A stretch of DNA of 64,000 nucleotides from Niallia taxi (GTDB lineage Bacteria > Bacillota > Bacilli > Bacillales > Cytobacillaceae). A program made the translations under genes and the position numbers. How positions within the stretch are numbered: position 1 is the stretch's first letter; the number at the start of each line of letters is the position of its first letter. Under the pieces are notes generated by a model. The model did not search any database. It was not told the origin of the DNA and saw nothing but the letters and a program-made list of their open reading frames with translations. Below are positions 17,666 to 25,088 of this stretch, one piece after another. The stretch is taken from assembly GCF_004005475.1 (NCBI RefSeq), contig NZ_RZTZ01000009.1:1-64000 (forward strand), written 5' to 3'.

Positions 17666-18026
17666 TTACCATCACCTCTTTATTACGCTTTAATGCAATC
17701 ATTAATATCTGTCGAATATACTCATCCTCTAAAGAATAAAAAGCCAGTTTCCCTTCTTTTCTATACTTTACAAAACCTTGCTTATGGAGAGTTCTTAAAT
17801 GATGGGAGGCATTTGCAACGGATGATCCAATAATATTTGCTACATCACAAACGCATAATTCATCGACTTGACACAAGGCATAGGTTATTTTTGCTCTATT
17901 TTCATCAGCAATTAGTTTAAACATTTGAGATAAATTACCAATGTTGACTTTTTCTATATCGCTTTGTATTCGAGTAACTTTTTCTTCGTCGTAACAATAA
18001 ATTTCACAAGTATCTTTCTTCTTCAT
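17658..18026 (-). CDS. cadC: Cadmium-responsive repressor CadC
   Basis: 122-residue ArsR/SmtB family repressor. Cys7, Cys11, Cys58 and Cys60 (ELCVCD) occupy exactly the CadC positions that form the alpha3N metal site for Cd/Pb. The HTH is [17 protein letters not shown]. It overlaps cadA by 8 bp and is preceded by two copies of the palindromic cad operator. Confidence 0.95.
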   Translation of the reverse strand: MKKKDTCEIYCYDEEKVTRIQSDIEKVNIGNLSQMFKLIADENRAKITYALCQVDELCVCDVANIIGSSVANASHHLRTLHKQGFVKYRKEGKLAFYSLEDEYIRQILMIALKRNKEVMVNV

Positions 18027-18043
18027 TACAACACCCCATGTTC

Positions 18044-18110
18044 ATTCAAATATTCATTTGATTATAATATACCACATTCGAACAATTATATTCAAATGTT
18101 TATTTGAATG
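18044..18110. promoter_or_regulatory. Two CadC operators
   Basis: ATTCAAAT-GTTT-ATTTGAAT at 18091-18110 is a perfect palindrome; a near copy, ATTCAAAT-ATTC-ATTTG, lies at 18044-18060. The form matches the pI258 cad operator. Confidence 0.8.
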
Positions 18111-18318
18111 TTTTTACCTATTTCACCTGACCTTAAAAATAAAATAAGTTCATCTCACAGTTATTATGTACACAATAACCCTTCAGTACTTTGTATTTGT
18201 TGATAAATCTTCCTACATTAATCCCTCGCTATGGAAACTAGCTATTATTTAAAGAATATTAATCTAGTATAAATAATCCAGGCTTTGGTTATCCTTATTC
18301 ATAAGGGAGAGTTGAAAA

Positions 18319-19044
18319 ATGAAAAAAATAATATTAATGTTATGCATTTTTTTACTATTAGTAACTATTACAACTAAGGAAGCTAAAGCTTTTTATGAAG
18401 AGAATGAATTAAGTCAAATAACAAAAATCGCCAATCAAAATGGTGTTTCAATAAATACTTGGTCTATGTATATAAAAGAACCAATTCAACATTTTTCTAC
18501 AATGAGGGACCTTGATAAGTCAGTATCAGTTTTTTTGAAGAACGAAAAAGAATATACGTGGTCCCCTAAAAAAGCTGAGAAAGATTATTATAAAATTGAA
18601 GGAAAAAAAGAATCTGCCAGTTTAGGAATAGCAGAGAAAGTATTAATCATAATTTATTCTCAAAACGGTAAATATAATTTAAGTATTACTTATGATATAA
18701 AGGGAAAGTGGAATGAAAGTAAATGGCCTGCAATTTTCAATATGTATAAAAATAAAATCGATAATTACTCTACGTTTTATACCATTCAAGGAACAGCAAA
18801 TATAGAAAATTCCTTGTATACAGAAGCATCCCAATTACTAGCTGATTTTTCTGGAGAAGAAGTACAAAGCCTTAATGAAAATAACTTTGTTTCCCTATCC
18901 GCATACACGAAGCATTGGGAAAATAAACTTCCTCTTGGAGATAATCAATATATGAACCTGCATATCGCATACAGAGAGACTAGTGAACCTGCGAATAAGG
19001 TGAAGGTAACTATTGGTACCCCTATAATTACATCAGAGTATTAA
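18319..19044 (+). CDS. YwmB-like secreted protein, copy 1
   Basis: 241 residues with an N-terminal signal peptide ending at about residue 24 (EAKA). The C-terminal block (NFVSLSAYTKHWENKL... MNLHIAYRE... VTIGTPIITSEY) matches B. subtilis YwmB, a predicted exported protein of the 'TATA-box-like' fold. Function unknown. It converges on the Cys-pair ATPase gene and shares a bidirectional terminator with it. A close paralogue stands at 55104-55826, there too followed by a remnant of the same ATPase. Confidence 0.88.
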   Translation: MKKIILMLCIFLLLVTITTKEAKAFYEENELSQITKIANQNGVSINTWSMYIKEPIQHFSTMRDLDKSVSVFLKNEKEYTWSPKKAEKDYYKIEGKKESASLGIAEKVLIIIYSQNGKYNLSITYDIKGKWNESKWPAIFNMYKNKIDNYSTFYTIQGTANIENSLYTEASQLLADFSGEEVQSLNENNFVSLSAYTKHWENKLPLGDNQYMNLHIAYRETSEPANKVKVTIGTPIITSEY

Positions 19045-19051
19045 CAAGACA

Positions 19052-19083
19052 AAACGAGATGTCGGTCCATAGACATCTCGTTT
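19052..19083. terminator. Bidirectional terminator between ywmB copy 1 and the ATPase gene
   Basis: A 12-bp perfect stem, AAACGAGATGTC/GACATCTCGTTT, with an 8-base loop. Confidence 0.85.
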
Positions 19084-19088
19084 GTTGT

Positions 19089-21854
19089 TCAACCTTTTAT
19101 GCGAAGTAACCGTAATGCATTTAAAATTACAATTAGGGCTGCTCCTGTATCACTTAATACTGCCATCCAAAGTGTTAACCACCCTGGGAAAATCAATACT
19201 AAAGCAATAACTTTTATGAGGATAGAGAACCAAATGTTTTGCTTTATAATGCTTAAAGCTTTTTTACTTAATTTAATGGTATGTGGCAGTTTCTCTAAAT
19301 TATCTGCCATTAACACAATATCTGCTGTTTCCATGGCAGTATCTGTACCAGCCCCACCCATTGCGATTCCTAAATCAGCCGTTGCCAAAGCTGGTGCATC
19401 ATTTATGCCGTCACCAACCATTGCTACTTTGTATCCTTCTTCTTGCAATTTCTTTACCGCATCGACTTTATCTTCAGGAAGTAAGTTAGCAAAATATCGA
19501 TTTACATTCGCCTTAGAAGCAATCAATTTAGCTGTTCCTTCATTATCTCCTGTTAACATAACCGTTTGCTTGATACCACTAGATAATAGTGATTTTAACG
19601 CAACGGCAGAGTTTTCACGTATAGTATCAGCAACCGAAATAACTCCCAGAATATCGGTTTTTGTCCCTATGATAACTACTGTCTTCCCATTATTTTGCAC
19701 TTCATTTACATACGCTTCAACCGTACCTAATGGGATGCTCATGCCTTTAAACAGTTTCAGGTTTCCTGCATAGTATATTTCTCCAGTGATGGTAGCTTGC
19801 ACACCTTTTCCTACAATGTTTTTGTATTCTGCTCCATCTTTAGCTGGCTTCCCTAGTTCTCTTACATGATCTACAATTGCTTTAGCAATAGGATGAGTAG
19901 AATATTCTTCCAAAGTTAGAGCTATGGATAGCAATTCTTCTTCAGAACCGCTAAAGGTTTTAATGTCTGATACTTTTGGTTTCCCTTCTGTCAGCGTACC
20001 CGTTTTATCAAAAGCAATTGCATTGATGGCCCCAGCAGCTTCTAAGAAAGTACCACCTTTTATTAGGACACCATTTCTAGCAGCATTGCCTATGGCAGAT
20101 ACAATCGCAACAGGAGTGGAGATAACTAGGGCACATGGACAAGCAACCACTAATAACTCAAGCCCTTTATAGAACCATTCTCCCCATGTTCCAAATCCAA
20201 TCAATGGAGGAATAACAATAACAGCCAAAGCAGCTATAAATACGATAGGTGTGTAGATACTTGCAAATTTGTCCACAAATGCTTCTGTTGGTGCTTTTTG
20301 TTCTTGTGCTTCTTCTACTAAATGGATGATTTTAGAGATAGTCGTATCTTCCGCCAACTTCGTTACTTTTATTTCTAATAAGCTATGTTCATTTATTGTA
20401 CCAGCGTATACAGAATCACCTATAGCTTTATCTACTGGTATAGATTCTCCCGTTATAGGTGCTTGGTTTACACTGGATTCACCCTGAACAACATCGCCAT
20501 CCAAAGCAATTCGGTCACCAGGTTTTATAACGATAGTAGTACCAACCGAAATCTCCTCAACAGGCTTTTTGATTAAGTCATTTCCAATCTTAACCCAAGC
20601 CTCCGATGGAGATAAATCCATTAAACTTCGAATAGAATTTCTAGTTCTTTCAATGGACTTTGTTTGCAGGTAATTACCGATAGCGAACAACCAGACTACT
20701 GTGGCACCTTCCAACCATTCTCCAATTAAAGCAGCTCCAATTGCGGCCGCTGACATTAGCACGTTCATATCAAGGGATCGGCTCTTAATGGCATAAAACG
20801 CACTTTTCACTGGCTTATAACCGCTAATTACGATAGCACCAGCGTATAGAATAGTGGATACAAACGAAGGAACGGATAAATAAGATAGTAAAAAACCTAA
20901 AACGATAAGAAGTCCCGAAGAGATAATAATCCAGTTTTCTTTTTTACTTTTCGGTTGTTCCACCGTTGATTTCTTATTTGATTTCAAACTAGCACTATAC
21001 CCAATTTTATCCACTTCTGAGATTATTTCGTCTACACTATTGGTATGTTCTATTTTCATTTTTCCTGTAGAGAAATTAACACTTACCTCTTTAACAGAAG
21101 GGTTTTTATTAAAGTGGTTTTCAATGCTTTTGGCACAGCTACCACAGTCCATTCCCACGATATCATAAGTTCGTAAATTTTTGTTTTGTTGCAGCACTTC
21201 AGCCGAATATCCAAGTTTCTTTATTTCCTTTTCAATAGGAATGAAAGCAGACGAATTAGCAGCGGATACCTGCATTTTTGCCGTACTGTAATTTACTTTT
21301 ACCATCTCGATACCTGGTAATGATCCTAATCCTTTTTCAATGGTCTTGGCACAAGCAGGGCAATCCATTCCAGTAACAAGGAAATCTTGCCTTTCTCCAG
21401 CATTAGTTTCCATTATATTTTCTTCGACTTCAATTGTAGTACTACAACAAGAGCTAGCCTTTTCTTCAGACTTACTAACTTGAGAAGCACAGCAATCACT
21501 TACTTTTTCCGCTGAGTCATTACTGCAACATGAGTCCTTCTCCGGCTCTTTAGTACTGTTGCAGCAGCTACTTGCCACCGGTATCACATTAAATAGCTCA
21601 GATGTATTCGATGGTTTCTTTTTATTGGTCGAACAGCAACTTGAGCTTATTTCTTTCATTTCTTCTTTCGAGGAACTTGAACTGCAACATGTACTTTCGT
21701 CTGTCTCTTTGGAATTACTGCAACAGTTGCTTTCAACTAAAATCACTTCAGAAGTTTCTTCTGTTTTTTTCGTTTCGTTTGAACAACAATTTGTTGTGGT
21801 AATTAGTTTATTATCTTTATTTTCATTATTTGAACCACAGCATTTTTCAGGCAC
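19089..21854 (-). CDS. P1B heavy-metal ATPase with nine-fold Cys-Cys N-terminal extension and two HMA domains
   Basis: 921 residues. The first ~145 residues are a hydrophilic Ser/Lys/Glu-rich tail holding nine CC pairs (KCCGS, NCCSN, TCCSS, SCCST, DCCAS and so on) spaced 10-25 residues apart. Two HMA domains follow with GMDCPACAKTIE (about 164-175) and GMDCGSCAKSIE (about 234-245), then the P1B core: CPC in VVACPCALVIS, DKTGTLTEG, HP locus in YSTHPIAKA, GDGINDAPAL. The core is that of Cd/Zn/Pb exporters. A disordered thiol-rich tail could bind soft metals or As(III) at high stoichiometry (inference). It starts 11 bp after the CmtR-like gene. The tail is far longer than in usual CadA proteins. 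Confidence 0.92.
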   Translation of the reverse strand: MPEKCCGSNNENKDNKLITTTNCCSNETKKTEETSEVILVESNCCSNSKETDESTCCSSSSSKEEMKEISSSCCSTNKKKPSNTSELFNVIPVASSCCNSTKEPEKDSCCSNDSAEKVSDCCASQVSKSEEKASSCCSTTIEVEENIMETNAGERQDFLVTGMDCPACAKTIEKGLGSLPGIEMVKVNYSTAKMQVSAANSSAFIPIEKEIKKLGYSAEVLQQNKNLRTYDIVGMDCGSCAKSIENHFNKNPSVKEVSVNFSTGKMKIEHTNSVDEIISEVDKIGYSASLKSNKKSTVEQPKSKKENWIIISSGLLIVLGFLLSYLSVPSFVSTILYAGAIVISGYKPVKSAFYAIKSRSLDMNVLMSAAAIGAALIGEWLEGATVVWLFAIGNYLQTKSIERTRNSIRSLMDLSPSEAWVKIGNDLIKKPVEEISVGTTIVIKPGDRIALDGDVVQGESSVNQAPITGESIPVDKAIGDSVYAGTINEHSLLEIKVTKLAEDTTISKIIHLVEEAQEQKAPTEAFVDKFASIYTPIVFIAALAVIVIPPLIGFGTWGEWFYKGLELLVVACPCALVISTPVAIVSAIGNAARNGVLIKGGTFLEAAGAINAIAFDKTGTLTEGKPKVSDIKTFSGSEEELLSIALTLEEYSTHPIAKAIVDHVRELGKPAKDGAEYKNIVGKGVQATITGEIYYAGNLKLFKGMSIPLGTVEAYVNEVQNNGKTVVIIGTKTDILGVISVADTIRENSAVALKSLLSSGIKQTVMLTGDNEGTAKLIASKANVNRYFANLLPEDKVDAVKKLQEEGYKVAMVGDGINDAPALATADLGIAMGGAGTDTAMETADIVLMADNLEKLPHTIKLSKKALSIIKQNIWFSILIKVIALVLIFPGWLTLWMAVLSDTGAALIVILNALRLLRIKG

Positions 21855-21865
21855 TATTATTCACC

Positions 21866-22186
21866 TCACTCCATATGATTTTCACAACAAATAACGTCAT
21901 TCTGAACATCATTTAGAACTACATCAAACATATCTAATAAATCACGAATATATTGGTTTCTCAGACTATAAAAGCAATATTTGCCTTCATTTCTTCCAAC
22001 GATAATGCCACAACCCTTTAAACAGGCTAAATGTTGAGAAATATTCGATTGATTTCCTTTTATCTGCTCGACAATTTGTGATACAGTTTTCTCCTCATTT
22101 TTCAGACATTCTAGAATCTGAATTCGAGTTTTATTCGAAAAACCATGAATTAGTTTGACCTTCATATCCAAAGTGCTATTTTGCAT
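21866..22186 (-). CDS. CmtR-like Cd/Pb-sensing ArsR-family repressor
   Basis: 106 residues. Cys55 and Cys59 (ACLKGCG) with Cys100 reproduce the spacing of CmtR Cys57, Cys61 and Cys102, the Cd(II)/Pb(II) ligands. Extra cysteines are Cys71 and Cys101. The HTH is KGNQSNISQHLACLKGCG. It starts with AGGGGG before the ATG and precedes the Cys-pair ATPase by 11 bp, forming a regulator-pump operon. Confidence 0.88.
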   Translation of the reverse strand: MQNSTLDMKVKLIHGFSNKTRIQILECLKNEEKTVSQIVEQIKGNQSNISQHLACLKGCGIIVGRNEGKYCFYSLRNQYIRDLLDMFDVVLNDVQNDVICCENHME

Positions 22187-22212
22187 AATTACCCCCTCGT
22201 ATTAGTTGTTTC

Positions 22213-22251
22213 TAATATGTCTAATACCATCATATTAACTTTCACTAATAT
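22213..22251 (-). promoter_or_regulatory. Repeats in the cmtR-like promoter
   Basis: CTAATATG occurs twice on the plus strand (about 22212-22219 and 22245-22252), with an inverted CATATTA between them (22231-22237). They are candidate binding sites of the CmtR-like repressor. Confidence 0.45.
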
Positions 22252-22314
22252 GTGTGTCAATAAATTACTGTTTTTTAATGTGAGAAATAAATTCTTAAAT
22301 AAAACTAGCCAATT

Positions 22315-22346
22315 AAAAAAGTCTGGAGATGTCTCTATCTCCAGAC
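22315..22346 (-). terminator. Terminator after the merR pseudogene
   Basis: GTCTGGAGAT/ATCTCCAGAC, a 10-bp perfect stem, followed on the minus strand by TTTTTT. Confidence 0.8.
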
Positions 22347-22393
22347 CACACTTTATTTTATGAAACAATATAGGGTTCATTCTATTGTTTCCT

Positions 22394-22794
22394 CTATGCT
22401 CCTTCGCTAAACGCTTTAATAATAGGGCATTGATTCATGGAAGATCCTGAACCTTCACATAGCTCTGATAACTGTTCTAATGTCTCTTTCATGTTCACAA
22501 GATCATGAATTTTTGATTCAATCTCCTGAATCTTTTATGCTGTAAATTCTTTTACCTTTATAGCATCACTTTCTTGTCGACATCCAAAAGCTATTTAATT
22601 TCTTCTAAGGTAAATCCAAGTTCTTGAGCTCTTTTGATAAATGAAATGCGTTCGATAGCTTCGTCTGGAAATCGTCTGTATCCAGATTCTGTTCTTGGAG
22701 GTTCTACTATTAACCCTCTTTTTTCGTAATAACGCACCGTTTCAAGGTTCACTTTCTCCGCATTCGCGACTTGACGGATCGTTAGACCTGTCAC
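22394..22794 (-). pseudogene. merR: merR mercury-resistance regulator, inactivated
   Basis: The first 67 codons encode an intact MerR HTH (TIRQVANAEKVNLETVRYYEKRGLI) but end at a TAG after LEEIK. One frameshift later the rest continues as CRQESDAIKVKEFTA, has a second stop, and then reads on to LSELCEGSGSS, NQCPIIKAF and the end. All three mercury-binding cysteines of the Bacillus/Tn501 MerR class are therefore recognisable (CRQES, LCEGSG, NQCP) but split by two stops and a frameshift. No merA or mer transport gene lies beside it. The 67-residue fragment could still bind DNA, which is unproven. Confidence 0.88.
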
Positions 22795-22817
22795 ATCATT
22801 CCTCTCCTTTCATTATT

Positions 22818-22849
22818 AGTATAAAGCCCGTACCTTGCTACAGAGTCAA
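22818..22849 (-). promoter_or_regulatory. MerR-type promoter with 20-bp spacer
   Basis: On the minus strand TTGACT (22844-22849) and TATACT (22818-22823) are 20 bp apart, the elongated spacing typical of MerR-activated promoters, with an imperfect GTAGC/GTAC dyad in the spacer. It precedes the broken merR. Confidence 0.65.
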
Positions 22850-23170
22850 TAGGTTTTTAAACATTTTTTTATGATCGTTTGAAAAAATTAGATTTTCATT
22901 TTCACAATCATCCAATTTATTCATCATGCGTGATACAACCTACTATCTTTTTTGACTTTCGTTTTTTCAACAGCCACTGGTTTGTTTACCTTTTCGTTCC
23001 TCCAAATGATTTAAATACCTCCGATACCTACAATTTAAGCTAATAGATAGAACAACTCATCCATTCAGTAATCCTCCAGATTTTCTGTCATTTTATATAA
23101 GGTTCCCTGTGATTGATGATTTAATAAAAGGGAATTATCATCCCTTAGAAAAAATTTAGAAAAAGGGAAA
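22850..23170. other. Gene-poor gap between merR pseudogene and SHOCT gene
   Basis: No open frame or repeat supports a gene here. A perfect AAAGGAGGT site at about 23253-23261 further right leads to TTG-TTT-TAG, i.e. no product, and may mark a deleted gene start. Confidence 0.4.
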
Positions 23171-23195
23171 AGAGTTAGGCTGCTTCCCTAACTCT
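23171..23195 (-). terminator. Terminator after the Met-rich SHOCT gene
   Basis: AGAGTTAGG/CCTAACTCT with a 7-base loop; TTTT follows on the minus strand. Confidence 0.7.
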
Positions 23196-23315
23196 TCATG
23201 AACTTAAGCTATTCATTGTCATAAATCAGGTTGTATCTCTATCAACAAATTAAAGGAGGTAACATTGTTTTAGAATCACTTGTCATTATTTAGAAATAAC
23301 CTTAAGATTGAATGT

Positions 23316-23576
23316 TTACTTTTCATTTAATACTTTTCGTTTCAGCTGATATTCTTCTTCGTTTATTTCACCTTTGACATATCGCTCTTTTAATAATAAC
23401 AATGGACGGTCTGTCACGCTACTTTTTTTCATCAACTGGCGAACGACCATATAAATGGTCACTCCAATCAGAATAATCAAGAGAAATAATCCAATGCCCA
23501 TCATGAGACACATTCCCATCATAGAATTACCACTCATTATTCCTCCCATCATTCCATCCATCATTCCATCCATCAT
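23316..23576 (-). CDS. Met-rich membrane protein with SHOCT domain
   Basis: 86 residues: a Met/Gly N-terminus (MMDGMMDGMMGGIMSGNSMMGM), one membrane span (about 24-46) and a C-terminal SHOCT motif (LLLLKERYVKGEINEEEYQLKRKVL). Methionine clusters outside the membrane are typical of Cu(I)/Ag(I)-binding proteins, and SHOCT motifs occur at the ends of small envelope proteins. It forms a group with the Met-rich exported protein at 24454 and a second SHOCT protein at 24283. RBS AGGAGC precedes the ATG. Confidence 0.85.
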   Translation of the reverse strand: MMDGMMDGMMGGIMSGNSMMGMCLMMGIGLFLLIILIGVTIYMVVRQLMKKSSVTDRPLLLLKERYVKGEINEEEYQLKRKVLNEK

Positions 23577-23780
23577 AATCTTCAGCTCCTATCTAGATTA
23601 CTTTTCTAATAACCGCGTAAAACAGTATAGACTACGTGCTTGACTTATATCAAATGAAGATTTATTACAATTGCTATACCTACTGTTGTATCAACTTGTA
23701 TATATGCTCACAACTAGTTTTTTATATAATACGTTTCGTTTCTCATTACATTGAGACCTTGTTTCTAGGAAATTCCTTGA

Positions 23781-24020
23781 TCACGGCGTATGGTTCTTTT
23801 GCTCTTTTAAAGAATGAATCTCCTTCGTAAGATTATGGTTTTGTTCAATCAAATCTGCCATTTTAATATGAAGTGATTGTAATTCTGTCTGTGAAACTTG
23901 CTGATGGTCTGAATTTTTAATTTTATCTTTATTCCCACTAAACATACCTTTCATACAGAACAGCATCATCAAAGGGCATAAAAGAAGGATTAAAATCTGT
24001 ACCAATGTCATGTCGTTCAC
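23781..24020 (-). CDS. Small membrane protein with C-terminal coiled coil
   Basis: 79 residues: a hydrophobic N-terminal span (VQILILLLCPLMMLFCMKGMF at 6-26) followed by a polar region and a coiled coil (about 45-74). The LLCPLMMLFCMKGMF motif recalls short DUF2933-type proteins found beside copper genes; the assignment is tentative. It belongs to the Met-rich cluster. TATAAACAA at 24045-24053 just upstream repeats half of the palindrome before the Met-rich gene. Confidence 0.72.
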   Translation of the reverse strand: MNDMTLVQILILLLCPLMMLFCMKGMFSGNKDKIKNSDHQQVSQTELQSLHIKMADLIEQNHNLTKEIHSLKEQKNHTP

Positions 24021-24240
24021 TCCTTTTTCTCGTTATGACAAGAGTATAAACAAAAAATGTGTTGAAACTTTGTATAAATGAAGGAGAAATCAAGTAGTTT
24101 ATTTTTACATCTTTTGAATTTAAGACTTTCCCACATTAGATTTCGATTCATTTTTCCATTTATAAATTGATTAAAATACAAAATTCCCTTTAACATTGCG
24201 TTAAAAGTCAATCTGTAATTGATTCAGAATTTAATAAAAG

Positions 24241-24277
24241 AAAACGGACCAGTTTCTAACTCTGACTGGTCCGTTTT
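24241..24277. terminator. Strong terminator after the CC-SHOCT gene
   Basis: AAAACGGACCAGT/ACTGGTCCGTTTT, a 13-bp perfect stem with an 11-base loop and A/T tails on both sides. Confidence 0.88.
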
Positions 24278-24282
24278 CCGTT

Positions 24283-24435
24283 TTATTTTACTAATTCACC
24301 TTTCACTTTTTCGTACTCCTCAAAGGAGATTTCTCCTCGAGCTAAACGAATTTTCAGCTGATCAAGAGGACTTACGTTTCCTACCGGTTCACTTTTTGTC
24401 GTATGTTTCTTTTTATTTGTTGGTCCACAGCACAT
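24283..24435 (-). CDS. 50-residue SHOCT protein with N-terminal Cys pair
   Basis: A 50-residue protein starting MCCGPTNKKKH and ending in a SHOCT motif (LDQLKIRLARGEISFEEYEKVKGELVK). AAAGGTGG stands at good distance before the ATG, and a strong terminator follows directly. The vicinal cysteines at positions 2-3 suggest soft-metal binding. It is last in the minus-strand copper-like cluster, 18 bp after the Met-rich gene. Confidence 0.8.
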   Translation of the reverse strand: MCCGPTNKKKHTTKSEPVGNVSPLDQLKIRLARGEISFEEYEKVKGELVK

Positions 24436-24453
24436 AACCAATTCCACCTTTCC

Positions 24454-24780
24454 TTATAATGATGTTTCCTTAGGTTTTAAGCTATTATCTTTTGAATCAG
24501 ATTGACCTTCTTTATTTTGAGATGATTCCATGAATTTGTTGCAACTTTCCATCATCTCTTTTCCTTCAGAAGAGTCCATGGCCTCCATCATATTGCCCAT
24601 ATTTGAATCCTTCATCATGCCTGACATATTTTCATCATTCATCATGTTTGACATGCTGTCACTGTTCATCATTTGACTATCATTATTATTTATTTTTTCA
24701 GCAAATGTTGTATTTCCTATAGCCAAGACGGCAGCTAATGTAAGGCCCAAAACTGTGAATGTTATCTTCTTTTTTTTCAT
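24454..24780 (-). CDS. Exported Met-rich protein
   Basis: 108 residues with a signal peptide (ITFTVLGLTLAAVLAIGNTTFA, cleavage near 27) and a mature part rich in Met, Asn, Ser and Asp (SDSMSNMMNDENMSGMMK). Repeated MM pairs in an extracellular protein suggest Cu(I)/Ag(I) binding; one Cys is present (ESCNKFM). No enzymatic domain. A palindromic operator lies 33 bp upstream and overlaps the -10 box. Confidence 0.82.
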   Translation of the reverse strand: MKKKKITFTVLGLTLAAVLAIGNTTFAEKINNNDSQMMNSDSMSNMMNDENMSGMMKDSNMGNMMEAMDSSEGKEMMESCNKFMESSQNKEGQSDSKDNSLKPKETSL

Positions 24781-24812
24781 CTTGTTTCCTCCTTGTCTCT
24801 TGATAGTTTTAG

Positions 24813-24835
24813 TATAAACAATAGGTTTGTTTATA
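24813..24835. promoter_or_regulatory. Palindrome in the promoter of the Met-rich gene
   Basis: TATAAACAA-N5-TTGTTTATA, perfect 9-bp arms, overlapping a TATACT -10 box on the minus strand. Half of it recurs at 24045-24053 before the next small gene. Candidate site for the OmpR-type regulator of this cluster. Confidence 0.6.
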
Positions 24836-24878
24836 TCTTGTTGATTATTTGAAGAATATATGAAGTACTTTTTCTTTT

Positions 24879-25072
24879 CTATTTATGGAGGAATGCACTC
24901 TTCTGTTTAAATTCTTCCTCTGATATTTCACCTTTGGCAAATCTCTCCCTCAGTAGGTGAAACGCTGGGTTTTTCTTTTTCGTAAAGACCTTCATGATTA
25001 AAGACATCAGTCCATAAATTAAGAATCCAATCCACCAATTAGAAGCACAAATATGGAGGAATATAACATCAT
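24879..25072 (-). pseudogene. Frameshifted SHOCT membrane protein
   Basis: The frame opens at ATGATG after GGAG and reads MMLYSSIFVLLIGG, then hits a stop. In the next frame the protein continues as WIGFLIYGLMSLIMKVF, then a SHOCT motif (LLRERFAKGEISEEEFKQKS) to a stop at 24879. A single frameshift near 25035 explains both parts. Homopolymers there are short, so a true mutation is likelier than a read error. Confidence 0.7.
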
Positions 25073-25088
25073 AACTCCATCCCTCCCT

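Noticed and set aside
19099-20576. Long plus-strand frames inside the Cys-pair ATPase gene
   Set aside because: Shadows of a clearly coding minus-strand gene with all P1B motifs.
22189-22380. 63-codon minus-strand open frame upstream of the CmtR-like gene
   Set aside because: It spans the terminator of the merR pseudogene and the operator region, and has no ribosome site.
23253-23270. Perfect AAAGGAGGT ribosome site on the plus strand
   Set aside because: It is followed by TTG-TTT-TAG, so no product can be made.
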